From contig JABDGH010000001.1 of assembly GCA_013286145.1 (NCBI GenBank), positions 1-64,000 of the forward strand: a DNA stretch of 64,000 nucleotides, written 5' to 3'. The notes under the pieces are model-generated. The model was not told where the DNA came from, did no database searches, and was given only the letters and a program-made list of their open reading frames with translations. Origin of the DNA: Verrucomicrobiota bacterium (lineage in GTDB: Bacteria > Verrucomicrobiota > Verrucomicrobiia > Methylacidiphilales > UBA1321). This document shows, piece after piece, positions 28,364-37,207 of this stretch (position 1 is its first letter; the number at the start of each line of letters is the position of its first letter). The position numbers and the translations under genes were made by a program.

Positions 28364-30052
28364 ATGCCTGTGAAATCTATGTCGAAGTTTTTCCAGCCAA
28401 AATTAATTTCGTCGCTGAAAAACTATTCAAGCGCGGAATTCTTCGCTGACCTGGCGGCAGGAATCACCGTTGGGATTGTGGCGCTTCCACTCGCCATGGC
28501 TTTTGGCATTGCTTCAGGGGCAGGCCCGGCTGCTGGGATTTTCACCGCCATCATCGCCGGTTTTATTATCTCGGGACTGGGAGGATCGCGGGTACAGATC
28601 GGTGGCCCCACTGGCGCTTTTATCGTCATCATCTACGGAATCATCCAGAAGTACGGCCTGGCCAACCTGGCGGTCTGCACCATGATGGCAGGTTTCATCC
28701 TAATTCTCATGGGTGCTTCGCGGATGGGAACGATCATCCGGTATATCCCAAGACCGGTGACCGTCGGGTTCACCAACGGCATCGCCATCCTCATCTTCAC
28801 CACTCAAATCAAAGATTTCTTCGGGCTTAAGCTTGATCCCGTTCCATCAGATTTTGTCGAAAAAATGGGGGCTCTTTACCAGCATGTTTCAAGCTGGAAC
28901 CCAATGGCGTTTGGTCTTTCGGCCTTGTCCATGGCCATCATTCTTCTCTGGCCCAAGCAACTGGCTCGACGCATTCCCGGATCAATTGTCGCCGTCTTTC
29001 TGGCGACAATGGCAACGGTGTATTGGCATTTGCCGGTGGAAACCATTGGTTCGCGATTCGGAGGTATTCCGCAAAGCCTGCCCCCCTTCCACTTTCCAGA
29101 GATTAGCTGGATCCACATCCGTGATCTCATTCCTCCGGCCACGACCATCGCGTTGCTCGCGGCCATCGAATCGCTGCTTTCCGCTGTTGTCGCCGATGGA
29201 ATGATCGATGATCGCCACGATTCCAATCAGGAACTGATGGCACAAGGTTTGGCCAATATCGTGTGCCCGCTCTTCGGTGGTATCCCCGCCACGGGTGCCA
29301 TCGCGCGCACGGCAACCAACATCAAGAATGGCGCCAGGTCTCCGATAGCGGGCATTGTCCATGCGATCACCCTGCTCGTCATTATTCTGGTCGCAGCGCC
29401 ACTGGCTAAATTCATTCCCCTGGCCACTCTTAGCGCCGTATTGATCGTGGTGGCTTTCAACATGGGAGAGTGGCGTGAATTTCTCCTCGTTCGGCGATTG
29501 CCGGCAAGTGATGTCCTCGTCCTGCTAACCACATTTCTACTCACCGTTATTTTTGATCTCACGCTGGCGGTGGAGGTTGGCATGGTGCTGGCCGCCATGC
29601 TCTTCATCCGTCGCGTGGCCGACATGACGCAGGTGACGCTGGTGGATGAGGAGAGCGAGACGGAAGGTGAACACCATTCCGTCAAAGGCAAGGACGTGCC
29701 GCCGGGGGTGTTGATCTTTCGCGTGTTTGGCGTCCTGATGTTCGGGGCGGCGGACAAACTGGAAAATCTGCTATTACATGCAAAGCAGGAACCCGAAGTA
29801 ACCATTCTCAAAATGCAAAAGGTACTGGCGATGGATTCCACCGCGTTGGATGCGTTGGAGCGGCTTCATGAAAAAATCCGGCGACGCGGCAAGCATCTGA
29901 TCCTGAGCGGCCCTCACACCCAGCCGCTATTTCTCATGGAAAAGGCCGGTTTCGTTGATCAAATTGGAGCGGAAAATCTGGTTGGGGATATTGATGACGC
30001 TTTGGTTCGCGCCCGCCAGATTCTCGAATCCCAAAAAACGAATTCCCTCTAA
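28364..30052 (+). CDS. SulP family anion permease with STAS domain
   Basis: The 562-residue membrane protein belongs to SLC26/SulP, which carries sulfate, bicarbonate or organic anions. It has the LAAGITVGIVALPLAMAFGIASG entry helix, the GGPTGAF motif of the anion site, about 10-12 membrane helices, and a C-terminal STAS domain (about 440-555) with MDSTALDALE. The substrate cannot be read from the sequence. A second Met five codons in is an alternative start. The gene is preceded by 122 bp without a recognisable feature. Confidence 0.93.
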   Translation: MPVKSMSKFFQPKLISSLKNYSSAEFFADLAAGITVGIVALPLAMAFGIASGAGPAAGIFTAIIAGFIISGLGGSRVQIGGPTGAFIVIIYGIIQKYGLANLAVCTMMAGFILILMGASRMGTIIRYIPRPVTVGFTNGIAILIFTTQIKDFFGLKLDPVPSDFVEKMGALYQHVSSWNPMAFGLSALSMAIILLWPKQLARRIPGSIVAVFLATMATVYWHLPVETIGSRFGGIPQSLPPFHFPEISWIHIRDLIPPATTIALLAAIESLLSAVVADGMIDDRHDSNQELMAQGLANIVCPLFGGIPATGAIARTATNIKNGARSPIAGIVHAITLLVIILVAAPLAKFIPLATLSAVLIVVAFNMGEWREFLLVRRLPASDVLVLLTTFLLTVIFDLTLAVEVGMVLAAMLFIRRVADMTQVTLVDEESETEGEHHSVKGKDVPPGVLIFRVFGVLMFGAADKLENLLLHAKQEPEVTILKMQKVLAMDSTALDALERLHEKIRRRGKHLILSGPHTQPLFLMEKAGFVDQIGAENLVGDIDDALVRARQILESQKTNSL

Positions 30053-30099
30053 GAGCTTGCTGAAAATAGGGAATGTTCAGCAAACTCCCAACCAATCTC

Positions 30100-31410
30100 A
30101 TGAGTCAACCCCGGCACGATCCCTACGCAGCTTTGCGCTATCCGGGGTACCTCGCCTACATGGTGGGGCGCAGTTTTTTCTTCCTCGCCTCACAAATGCA
30201 GACCGTGGCGGTAACGTGGGAAATTTATCAACGGCTGCGTCCCAATTTAAAAGATGCCGCGATGGCAATGGGCTACATCGGCCTGGTGCAGGTATTGCCC
30301 ATGATTCTCTTTGCCCTCCCTGCGGGGCAATTGGCGGACCGCTTTAATCGCAAGAGCATTGCCATGATAACGCAATGGGTCTTTGCCCTCTGCTCGCTCG
30401 GCTTTTTTGTTCTCTCCAAAATGGATGCGCCGGTTGCCGCTTACTATGTTTTGCTATTTATTACCGCGACGGGGCGCTCCTTCACCACCCCTGCGGTTAG
30501 CGCGCTTTTTACGACACTCATACCTCGCGAAGTTCTGCCCAATGCCAGCACATGGAACAGTTCCATCCTCCAATTATCGGCGATGGTGGGGCCGACCCTG
30601 GGAGGGTTCATCGTGGCGGCACACGGCACCCATGTCGAGGGCCCCCAGACGATTTATCTCGTCAATATCGGGCTGGCCGCCATGGGCTTCCTCATGTTTA
30701 TGATGACAGCTCCGCTGGTAAAAAGTGACCGGAAAGAGCCGGTAACATTGGAATCCGTGCTTACAGGAGTGAAATTCGTTTTTAAAACCCGCTTTCTCCT
30801 CGCAACGATGTCGCTCGATCTTTTTGCCGTTTTGCTTGGGGGAGCGACGGCGCTCCTGCCCATATTCGCTACCGATATTCTTCATGTGGGTGCCTGGGGA
30901 TTTGGTCTTCTGCGTGCCGCTCCTTCGGTCGGGGCGATTATCATGGCGTTATTTATTGCCCACATGAAACCGTGGAACCATCCGGGCCGCGTGATGTTGC
31001 AGGCGGTGGCGGGCTTTGGCGTGGCGACCTTGATCTTCGGTGTATCCCATTGGTTCTGGCTTTCGTTTGCTGCCCTGGTCATGACAGGCGCATGCGACAA
31101 TATCAGCGTCGTGGTTCGCCAGACGCTTAACCAGATGATCACGCCCAATCACATGCGGGGTCGCGTCACCTCAGTAAATTTTATCTTCATCAGTTGCTCG
31201 AATGAGCTCGGTGAATTTGAATCGGGTTTAACGGCTCGTCTATTGGGGCCAATCGGTTCCGTCCTATTGGGCGGCGTCGGAACACTGCTGGTCGTGGCAG
31301 CAGCCATTCTGGTCTTTCCGGAGTTAAAACGTCTCGGGAAACTGCATGAGTTGAAGCCTGTCGATATTGAAAAGGCCACAGATGAGACGCTGCTCGAAAA
31401 AGGGAATTAG
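30100..31410 (+). CDS. MFS transporter (EntS-like, MFS_3)
   Basis: The 436-residue protein (start ATG 30100; a start at 30073 would overlap a small hairpin) has 12 membrane helices and the MFS_3 loop motif GQLADRFNRK between helices 2 and 3. Family members export siderophores or drugs, and the exact substrate is not evident. The 3' half contains the QTLNQMITPNHMRGRVTSVN segment usual in EntS-like proteins. It follows the SulP gene by 47 bp and may share its transcript. Confidence 0.9.
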   Translation: MSQPRHDPYAALRYPGYLAYMVGRSFFFLASQMQTVAVTWEIYQRLRPNLKDAAMAMGYIGLVQVLPMILFALPAGQLADRFNRKSIAMITQWVFALCSLGFFVLSKMDAPVAAYYVLLFITATGRSFTTPAVSALFTTLIPREVLPNASTWNSSILQLSAMVGPTLGGFIVAAHGTHVEGPQTIYLVNIGLAAMGFLMFMMTAPLVKSDRKEPVTLESVLTGVKFVFKTRFLLATMSLDLFAVLLGGATALLPIFATDILHVGAWGFGLLRAAPSVGAIIMALFIAHMKPWNHPGRVMLQAVAGFGVATLIFGVSHWFWLSFAALVMTGACDNISVVVRQTLNQMITPNHMRGRVTSVNFIFISCSNELGEFESGLTARLLGPIGSVLLGGVGTLLVVAAAILVFPELKRLGKLHELKPVDIEKATDETLLEKGN

Positions 31411-31555
31411 GGAATCGTTCCTGATAATCCCTGGAGTCCATAATTTGATTGATGGAAATTCAGGTTGCGGGTCAAATGAGCAAGTTGTTTTTGAAGCAGA
31501 GATTGTTTTTGCGCGGTAATTTTATCTGCAAAATATTTTTCATGAGAAAAAGCAT

Positions 31556-32632
31556 TTGAGTATCACGCCATCACCCCGTTACCGCTTTGCGTCCCTCCGG
31601 ATTTTGCGGTGCCTCTGTCTCGTCATCTTTTCGAGCGCTGCGCTGGCTGGAGACCTTTCACCAGAGGTGGCAAAGCTTGCCGGAGAAGTGCGCGGCAAAG
31701 GCTGGATCGTATTCCCCGCACGTTCGGAAAAGGGCGATTGGGATTTATTTGTCATGCGGCCTGATGGCTCGCAGCGGCGCAATATCACGAATACGCCAGA
31801 CGCGAATGAATCCTATCCGCTTTTCTCCCGCGATGGCTCGCGCCTGCTGTACCGGAGGCTCGCGCGAAATGAGATAATCGACGGTAATCGTTACGGCGAG
31901 CAGGGTGTGCCCGTCGTGGCAAATGCCGACGGAACCGAACCTCGCGTGATAGGAGGCGAAGGAGATTTACCGTGGGCAAGCTGGAGTCCCGACGGCCAGG
32001 CGTTGGCCTGTCTTTCTGTCAAAGAAATCACGTTTGTCGATGCCGCAAGCGGCAAAGTCTTGCGGACGCTTCCACGCCACGGATTCTTTCAACAGATGAC
32101 CTGGTCACCTGACGGCAAGTGGTTGTCTGGCGTGGCCAATTCTTTCGGCACCGCGTGGAGTATCGCCCGGATGAATATCACGACGGGCGAGGCAAATGCC
32201 GTAAGCAATGTGGATTGCTGCACGCCCGATTGGTTTCCCGACGGCACGAAGCTCATTTTCTCCAATCGTCCTCCAGGCCAGAAAACCAATAATGGCCAGG
32301 GCTGGACGCAGTTATGGTCGGCGGATGTGGATGGTCACAATCGACAGCTTATCTACGGCGAAGATGGGCGGCACATTTATGGCGGCCAAGTGTCACCCGA
32401 TGGTCGCTACGTGCTCTTCACTGGCAATCCGCAGGAAGACGGCGACCCGGGAGAGAGCGGTGCGCCGATGGGCTTGATGAGATTGAGCGACGCACCGATC
32501 ATCGGCGGCGAAAGCAAGGAATTGCGCGCGTTGCACCCGGATACAAAGAGCGGCCCGGTACTGACGCTTCCGACGGGCTGGGAACCCTGCTGGACCTTTA
32601 GCGAAAGCCCGGCAAGCCACTCCAAGCCATGA
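31556..32632 (+). CDS. TolB-like beta-propeller protein, exported
   Basis: The 358-residue frame starts at TTG 31556 with a basic, then hydrophobic leader (about 9-30) and a likely signal cleavage after SSAALA. The mature part has PD40-type blades with repeated WSPDG, SPDG and FSRDG motifs (about 50-340), as in TolB and related propellers. It is followed with a 4-bp overlap by a lipoprotein gene, an MBOAT gene and an AlgJ-like gene. A role in envelope glycan handling is inferred only from this context. A short ATG frame at 31542 stops right at the TTG; no better start is visible. Confidence 0.75.
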   Translation: MSITPSPRYRFASLRILRCLCLVIFSSAALAGDLSPEVAKLAGEVRGKGWIVFPARSEKGDWDLFVMRPDGSQRRNITNTPDANESYPLFSRDGSRLLYRRLARNEIIDGNRYGEQGVPVVANADGTEPRVIGGEGDLPWASWSPDGQALACLSVKEITFVDAASGKVLRTLPRHGFFQQMTWSPDGKWLSGVANSFGTAWSIARMNITTGEANAVSNVDCCTPDWFPDGTKLIFSNRPPGQKTNNGQGWTQLWSADVDGHNRQLIYGEDGRHIYGGQVSPDGRYVLFTGNPQEDGDPGESGAPMGLMRLSDAPIIGGESKELRALHPDTKSGPVLTLPTGWEPCWTFSESPASHSKP

Positions 32633-33114
32633 AGTCTGTGGCTGGCATCCATCTCCTCGGTTTTTGCCTTGCGGTATTTGTGCTCTCGTCTTGCAACAAA
32701 CCCTCCTACCGATTCACGAATACGGATAAAGATGCAAAAATCAAAACTCTCGGCACCGTTGAAGTCACCGCGCGGTTGGTGGAGATTCCCGATGGCGCGA
32801 TTTTTCAGCGCGACCTCTATGATTACGCCGCCATTCTCAAATACGAAGTCGTCGCCGTGCATCGCGGGACACTCGAAAAAGGGACGACCATCTACGTCGG
32901 CCACTACGACCCTTGGAAGCCCCGATCCAAGGCTGCGGATCAGCGCGTGAAGCTCATGGGCGGAACATTGCGCGAATTCCGCTCCGGCTCCCTGCACCAC
33001 ATGGCCCTCGAGACATCGATGGACGACCACTATCTTGGCGGAATCGTGGACAAATATTTTGGCAAGCACACCGGCCCAACCTACTGGGCGGTGTGGACTA
33101 ATGCCGCCGATTAG
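32629..33114 (+). CDS. Putative lipoprotein of unknown function
   Basis: The 161-residue protein has a lipobox-type leader: a hydrophobic stretch and L-S-S-C at about residues 19-22, so it is probably lipid-anchored. The mature domain is beta-rich (IKTLGTVEVTARLVEIP; YDYAAILKYEVVAV), followed by a YVGHYDPW segment and a conserved-looking C-terminus. I do not recognise a family with certainty; such proteins often lie beside MBOAT/AlgJ genes. Its ATG overlaps the previous stop by 4 bp and the next gene starts 3 bp after its stop, so it is part of the same cassette. Confidence 0.75.
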   Translation: MKSVAGIHLLGFCLAVFVLSSCNKPSYRFTNTDKDAKIKTLGTVEVTARLVEIPDGAIFQRDLYDYAAILKYEVVAVHRGTLEKGTTIYVGHYDPWKPRSKAADQRVKLMGGTLREFRSGSLHHMALETSMDDHYLGGIVDKYFGKHTGPTYWAVWTNAAD

Positions 33115-33117
33115 TCT

Positions 33118-34524
33118 GTGGTCTTTACTACCTACATTTTCGTTTTTTATTTTCTGCCTCTTGTGCTCGCTGGCTACTACGCGTTACCGCCGAGTACGAC
33201 ATGGCGAAACGCCTGGTTGCTGGTAACGAGCTATATTTTCTACGGCTGGTGGAATCCGTGGTTTATCCTGCTCATGCTTGGCATCACAACCATCAACTAC
33301 CTGTGCAGCCTGCTTATCGCCCGGCCTGATGCCACCGCCCGGCAGCGTCGATGGAGCCTGACGGCGGCAGTGGTACTCAGCCTTGGCACACTCTGTTTTT
33401 TTAAATACTTCGGATTTTTTCAGGTGAACCTGAATCATGTCCTCACTCTTTTCGGAACAAATGACACGCGGATGCTGGATATTGTCCTGCCCATCGGTAT
33501 TTCCTTCTACACTCTGCACGCCCTGAGTTACGTGGTGGATGTCTATCGCGGAACAACTCACGTAGCGCGGTTTACCGATTTTGCATGTTACATCGCGCTG
33601 TTTCCGCAATCGGTGGCAGGTCCCATTATCCGCTACAACACGGTGGCTCATGACCTGCGCACACGGTCACACACCCCATCCCGTTTCGCCTCCGGTGTAA
33701 CGCTGTTCATTCTTGGATTTACAAAAAAAGTACTCCTCGCGAATCCTCTCGGAAGCGTGGCGGATGCCGCGTTCGGCGCACACTCGCCCGATACCGCTGC
33801 GGCATGGTTCGGCGTGCTGGCATATGCACTGCAAATATACTTCGATTTTTGCGGCTACTCCGACATGGCCGTCGGTCTCGGAAGAATGTTCGGATTCGAG
33901 TTCATGAAGAATTTTGACGCACCGTACCAGGCGGAGAGCATCACCGATTTTTGGCACCGCTGGCACATTTCGCTGAGTACCTTTCTCCGCGACTACCTCT
34001 ACATCCCCTTGGGCGGAAACCGATGCACCCCTGCCCGAAATTATGCGAATATCGCCGTCGTGATGTTGCTCGGTGGTCTGTGGCACGGAGCAAACTGGAC
34101 TTTCATTGTGTGGGGCGCGTGGCATGGCGCACTGCTCATCTCTGAGCGCCTTGCAGGCCGGAAACCCTTGTATCAGCGATTGCCGCGTCCCCTGCGCATC
34201 GCCTGCACGTTTATTCTGGTACTCTGTTCGTGGGTTTGGTTCCGAGCCGAATCACTACCCGACGCGCTCTCCTATTTCCATGCCATGTTTGGTTGTGCAG
34301 GAAAATCGGATGCGAACATACTTCTCGCTGCGCAGCTTTACGGGCCAGACAAACTGGCTGTCCTGGCCGTGGCGATGATACTGCTCTTTGTCCGGCGTCA
34401 GGCCCACGAATGGAGTGAAACCCTGACATGGCCCAAGGTGCTCTTGTTGTCGCCCACCTTCGCCTTTGTCCTGCTCGTCATGTTCTCCCAGGCATCAATT
34501 CCTTTCCTCTACTTTCGATTCTGA
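33118..34524 (+). CDS. MBOAT family O-acyltransferase (AlgI-like)
   Basis: The 468-residue polytopic membrane protein moves an acyl group, usually acetyl, across the inner membrane for O-acylation of an exported glycan. It starts with the classic VFTTYIFVFYFLPL segment (GTG start) and has MBOAT marks: FWHRWHISLSTFLRDYLYIPLGG (His280 and His283) and the catalytic His323 in GGLWHGANWTF. The length is typical for AlgI/DltB-like proteins. Its stop overlaps the next ATG by one base (TGATG), so it is coupled to the AlgJ-like gene, its expected periplasmic partner. Confidence 0.94.
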   Translation: MVFTTYIFVFYFLPLVLAGYYALPPSTTWRNAWLLVTSYIFYGWWNPWFILLMLGITTINYLCSLLIARPDATARQRRWSLTAAVVLSLGTLCFFKYFGFFQVNLNHVLTLFGTNDTRMLDIVLPIGISFYTLHALSYVVDVYRGTTHVARFTDFACYIALFPQSVAGPIIRYNTVAHDLRTRSHTPSRFASGVTLFILGFTKKVLLANPLGSVADAAFGAHSPDTAAAWFGVLAYALQIYFDFCGYSDMAVGLGRMFGFEFMKNFDAPYQAESITDFWHRWHISLSTFLRDYLYIPLGGNRCTPARNYANIAVVMLLGGLWHGANWTFIVWGAWHGALLISERLAGRKPLYQRLPRPLRIACTFILVLCSWVWFRAESLPDALSYFHAMFGCAGKSDANILLAAQLYGPDKLAVLAVAMILLFVRRQAHEWSETLTWPKVLLLSPTFAFVLLVMFSQASIPFLYFRF

Positions 34525-35639
34525 TGAAAACACCCTCCCACTTTCTCATCACAATCTTCCTTGCCTTGCTCTTGAGCGTGCCGCTCATACAAACCGCCAC
34601 GGAAGCCAGCCACGGAAAATGGCCCGGAGCGCTTGAGGTATTTCAATATTGGCCCAATCCAGCCAATCTCCACGCTTTCGAGCGCCATTTGCAGGATGAC
34701 AGCCTGACAATCCAAACATTGCGACCATGGATTCAGGCCACACAATACTTTGCCCTCCGCGATGCCGGGCAGCAGGTGCTTATCGGAAAAAATGGATGGC
34801 TTTTCTACCAGCCCGGCATAAGCGCAGCGACCCAGAGACCTCATCGGGGTGAATCAACCACTGCCGATGCGCTGGCCGCAGCGATTCACTTCCGCGATGC
34901 CCTGGCCACCCGCGGCATCCGGCTCATCATCATGCCCGCGCCGAACAAGGAAAGTATCTATCCAGATCAACTTGTTTCCTGCGAACCGCAGCAGCATATC
35001 CTCGATGAACAGATGCGCGCTTTCCTCGACGGTTGCGCCAAGGCCAATCTTGAAACTGTCGATCTCTTCAGCGTCTATCGTGAGGCACGGCGGAATTCGC
35101 CTGATCTGCTCTATTTGAAACAAGACAGCCATTGGTCGCCATTCGGCGTGGAGCTTGCCGCGCAGGCCGTGGCGTTGCGCATCGGGGCAAGCGTTCCGAC
35201 CACGGGACTCTACGGCCACAGGATCGTTTCACTCACACGGCATGGAGACCTCGTGCACATCCTTCGTTCGCCTGTCATTGAAGCCCAACTCGCTCCGGAG
35301 TCCATCACCACCACGCAAATTTATCGTACCGACACGGGTGGTAGTTACACCGATGATACTGGCTCCGATGTCCTTGTCCTGGGCGACAGTTTTCTGCGCA
35401 TTTTCGAGCAGGACGAACCGGGCAGTGCTGGATTTATCGCCCATCTCGCCCAACGCCTAGGACATCCTGTTGCTTCCATTGTTAACGATGGAGGAGCCTC
35501 GACGCTTGTTCGCCAGGAACTCTCCCGGCACCCTCAACTACTCGCAAAGACCAAGGTCGTCGTGTGGGAATTTGTCGAACGCGATCTGCGCCTCGGCACC
35601 GAGGGCTGGCAGATGATACCCCTGCCATCAAGTCACTGA
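34524..35639 (+). CDS. AlgJ/AlgX-like SGNH acetyltransferase (periplasmic)
   Basis: The 371-residue protein (ATG 34524, overlapping the MBOAT stop) has an N-terminal signal anchor (7-24) and an SGNH-hydrolase-like domain of AlgJ/AlgX type. Visible marks are GKNGWLFYQP (about 88-97), MPAPNKESIYPD (about 137-148), the catalytic Asp201 and His203 in DSHWSP, and Ser289 in LGDSF. It would transfer the acetyl group received through the MBOAT protein to a sugar polymer. The polymer is not known; no polymerase gene is adjacent. Confidence 0.92.
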   Translation: MKTPSHFLITIFLALLLSVPLIQTATEASHGKWPGALEVFQYWPNPANLHAFERHLQDDSLTIQTLRPWIQATQYFALRDAGQQVLIGKNGWLFYQPGISAATQRPHRGESTTADALAAAIHFRDALATRGIRLIIMPAPNKESIYPDQLVSCEPQQHILDEQMRAFLDGCAKANLETVDLFSVYREARRNSPDLLYLKQDSHWSPFGVELAAQAVALRIGASVPTTGLYGHRIVSLTRHGDLVHILRSPVIEAQLAPESITTTQIYRTDTGGSYTDDTGSDVLVLGDSFLRIFEQDEPGSAGFIAHLAQRLGHPVASIVNDGGASTLVRQELSRHPQLLAKTKVVVWEFVERDLRLGTEGWQMIPLPSSH

Positions 35640-35658
35640 TTACCTGGGACGATGTCGT

Positions 35659-36474
35659 CTATCTCGATTTTGTCGTCCGGTAGGCTTTCCCCGCGATGGT
35701 CAATCTGCCTGTTTTTGGGTCTGCGAGAGCCACTCGATCCCATGGCTTTTTCTTCCACTTCAGTTCGAACCATGCGTAACGCTCCACAAAAGAGAGTGCT
35801 TCCAACATGGGAATGACTTTTCGGATGAATTCCGCATTTTTCCTGGCCGTTACAGGCGGAGAGTAAAGCTTGAGCCAGTCTCCATTTGATCCTGAAAATT
35901 CAGTGAGCCAGATGGGCTTGCGGTAACGCTCCCAATTTTCCGTGAGAAGATGGTGCAATTCATCAATGGCTTCAGGAGCGGTAATGTCGCCATACCAATG
36001 CAGACAGATAAAATCGACCCGATAATCGCGTGCCTTGGCCTTGCGCATAAATTCGGGCAGCCAGCTATTAGGTGAAGCAGGCGCCGGACTTCCCAGCCGA
36101 AGCCCCGTGCTCATAAGCTTTGGCCAAAGTTCCAAGGCTCGATCAACGGACATATTCGCCTGGTCCTTGCGATCGGGTTCGTTAAACCCAAGGAGTGTTT
36201 TGCTGCTATTTTTTATCACCGTGAGGAAATTTTGATCGGTGCAGTTTTTCGCACCCCAGATCATCGGAACATATTCGGCGGCTACTTTCCGCTCACTCGA
36301 ATCGGGCGATGGCTCCCAATCATAATACCAGGAGCATCCGAGTTGATCGATGACTGGCGACAGCCAGTTAAATCGACCTTCCATGGTTGCAAAACCAACG
36401 CCTTTTTTATGACTGAAGACCCTGTCATCGCCGGGTGATTGTGCGTCTGTATGGATAAGCCCTGCTGTGAACAT
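35659..36474 (-). CDS. GH128-like glycoside hydrolase (Asl1-like domain)
   Basis: The 271-residue protein has the Glyco_hydro_cc (GH128-like) fold: LGCSWYYDWEPSPD near the start, VPMIWG, GFNEPDRKDQANMS with acid/base Glu99, and WLTEFSGSN with nucleophile Glu192. Such enzymes cleave beta-1,3-glucans. It starts at ATG 36474, but the leader is too short to be a proper signal peptide; the frame is open upstream to a stop near 36117-36119 on the coding strand equivalent with no canonical start. Export is therefore uncertain. It converges with the AlgJ-like gene (19-bp gap). Confidence 0.85.
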   Translation of the reverse strand: MFTAGLIHTDAQSPGDDRVFSHKKGVGFATMEGRFNWLSPVIDQLGCSWYYDWEPSPDSSERKVAAEYVPMIWGAKNCTDQNFLTVIKNSSKTLLGFNEPDRKDQANMSVDRALELWPKLMSTGLRLGSPAPASPNSWLPEFMRKAKARDYRVDFICLHWYGDITAPEAIDELHHLLTENWERYRKPIWLTEFSGSNGDWLKLYSPPVTARKNAEFIRKVIPMLEALSFVERYAWFELKWKKKPWDRVALADPKTGRLTIAGKAYRTTKSR

Positions 36475-36570
36475 AAACGTAAAGGATGAGTAAGGTGGCT
36501 CCCCATTTTGTACTTCTTAGAGATACCGGACTGTGCCTACCTTGTCCTTGGTCAAAAATCAATTGAACAT

Positions 36571-37188
36571 ATGTCCGATAAGAAAGCTAATCCCGTTCGC
36601 CTGCGCACCCAGATTAAACTACTCATAAAATCCTTCCTACGCTGTTTGGGATTGGATATTAAGCGTATTCATAAGGACGGCTACAGTCATGCAAGCGAAA
36701 CCTCCAAATGCCGATCCAGATTAGCCGTATATTGCGTTGGAAACGGGTTGGATTTGGGACCCGGCGGAGATCCAATAATCCTCTCGGCAGTCCGCGTGGA
36801 TCTTGCCAGCCCTTATTCTTCTGTTGGAAATTTGCCCGTTCAACTTGCAGGAAGCGCCGCCAACTTGTACTGGTTTGCCGACGAGACTCTCGACTACATA
36901 TTTTCCTCCCATTTACTGGAAGATTTCAAAGATACGAAAACCGTCCTTCGAGAATGGCTCAGGCCCCTGAAGTCGGGAGGGAAACTCGTTATTTTTTGTC
37001 CCGATGAACAAGTCTATCGAGCCCATTGCAAAAAAACCGGGCAACCTTATAACCCGAATCATGTCCATGCTGATTTTTCCCTGGGCAAGGTCAAGGGCAT
37101 CTTAGCCAGCTTGAATCGCACCAAAATTATTTACGAGCAGGACGGAGTCGATATTTACTCCTGGGAGTTGGTTGCCGAAAAACTTTAA
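36571..37188 (+). CDS. Class I SAM-dependent methyltransferase-like protein
   Basis: With start ATG 36571 the product has 205 residues. A Rossmann core is visible: GNGLDLGPGGDPI as motif I (about 54-66), VDLASPY, DYIFSSHLLEDFKDT as a motif IV/post-core region, and LRPLKSGGKLVIFCPDE. The Cys/Ser after motif I and the short C-terminus fit the SAM-methyltransferase family linked to glycan genes. No substrate can be named. It is followed, convergently, by the GT9 gene with a 19-bp gap in which a weak GGCGG/CCGCC hairpin could end both transcripts. Confidence 0.8.
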   Translation: MSDKKANPVRLRTQIKLLIKSFLRCLGLDIKRIHKDGYSHASETSKCRSRLAVYCVGNGLDLGPGGDPIILSAVRVDLASPYSSVGNLPVQLAGSAANLYWFADETLDYIFSSHLLEDFKDTKTVLREWLRPLKSGGKLVIFCPDEQVYRAHCKKTGQPYNPNHVHADFSLGKVKGILASLNRTKIIYEQDGVDIYSWELVAEKL

Positions 37189-37207
37189 GGCGGGGCTGCG
37201 TTAATTA

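Noticed and set aside
30054-30095. Hairpin CTTGCTGAA/TTCAGCAA between the SulP and MFS genes as a terminator
   Set aside because: The stem is 8 bp without a following T run. It resembles the outer arm of the nested repeat at 49474, so a repeat fragment is as likely as a terminator.
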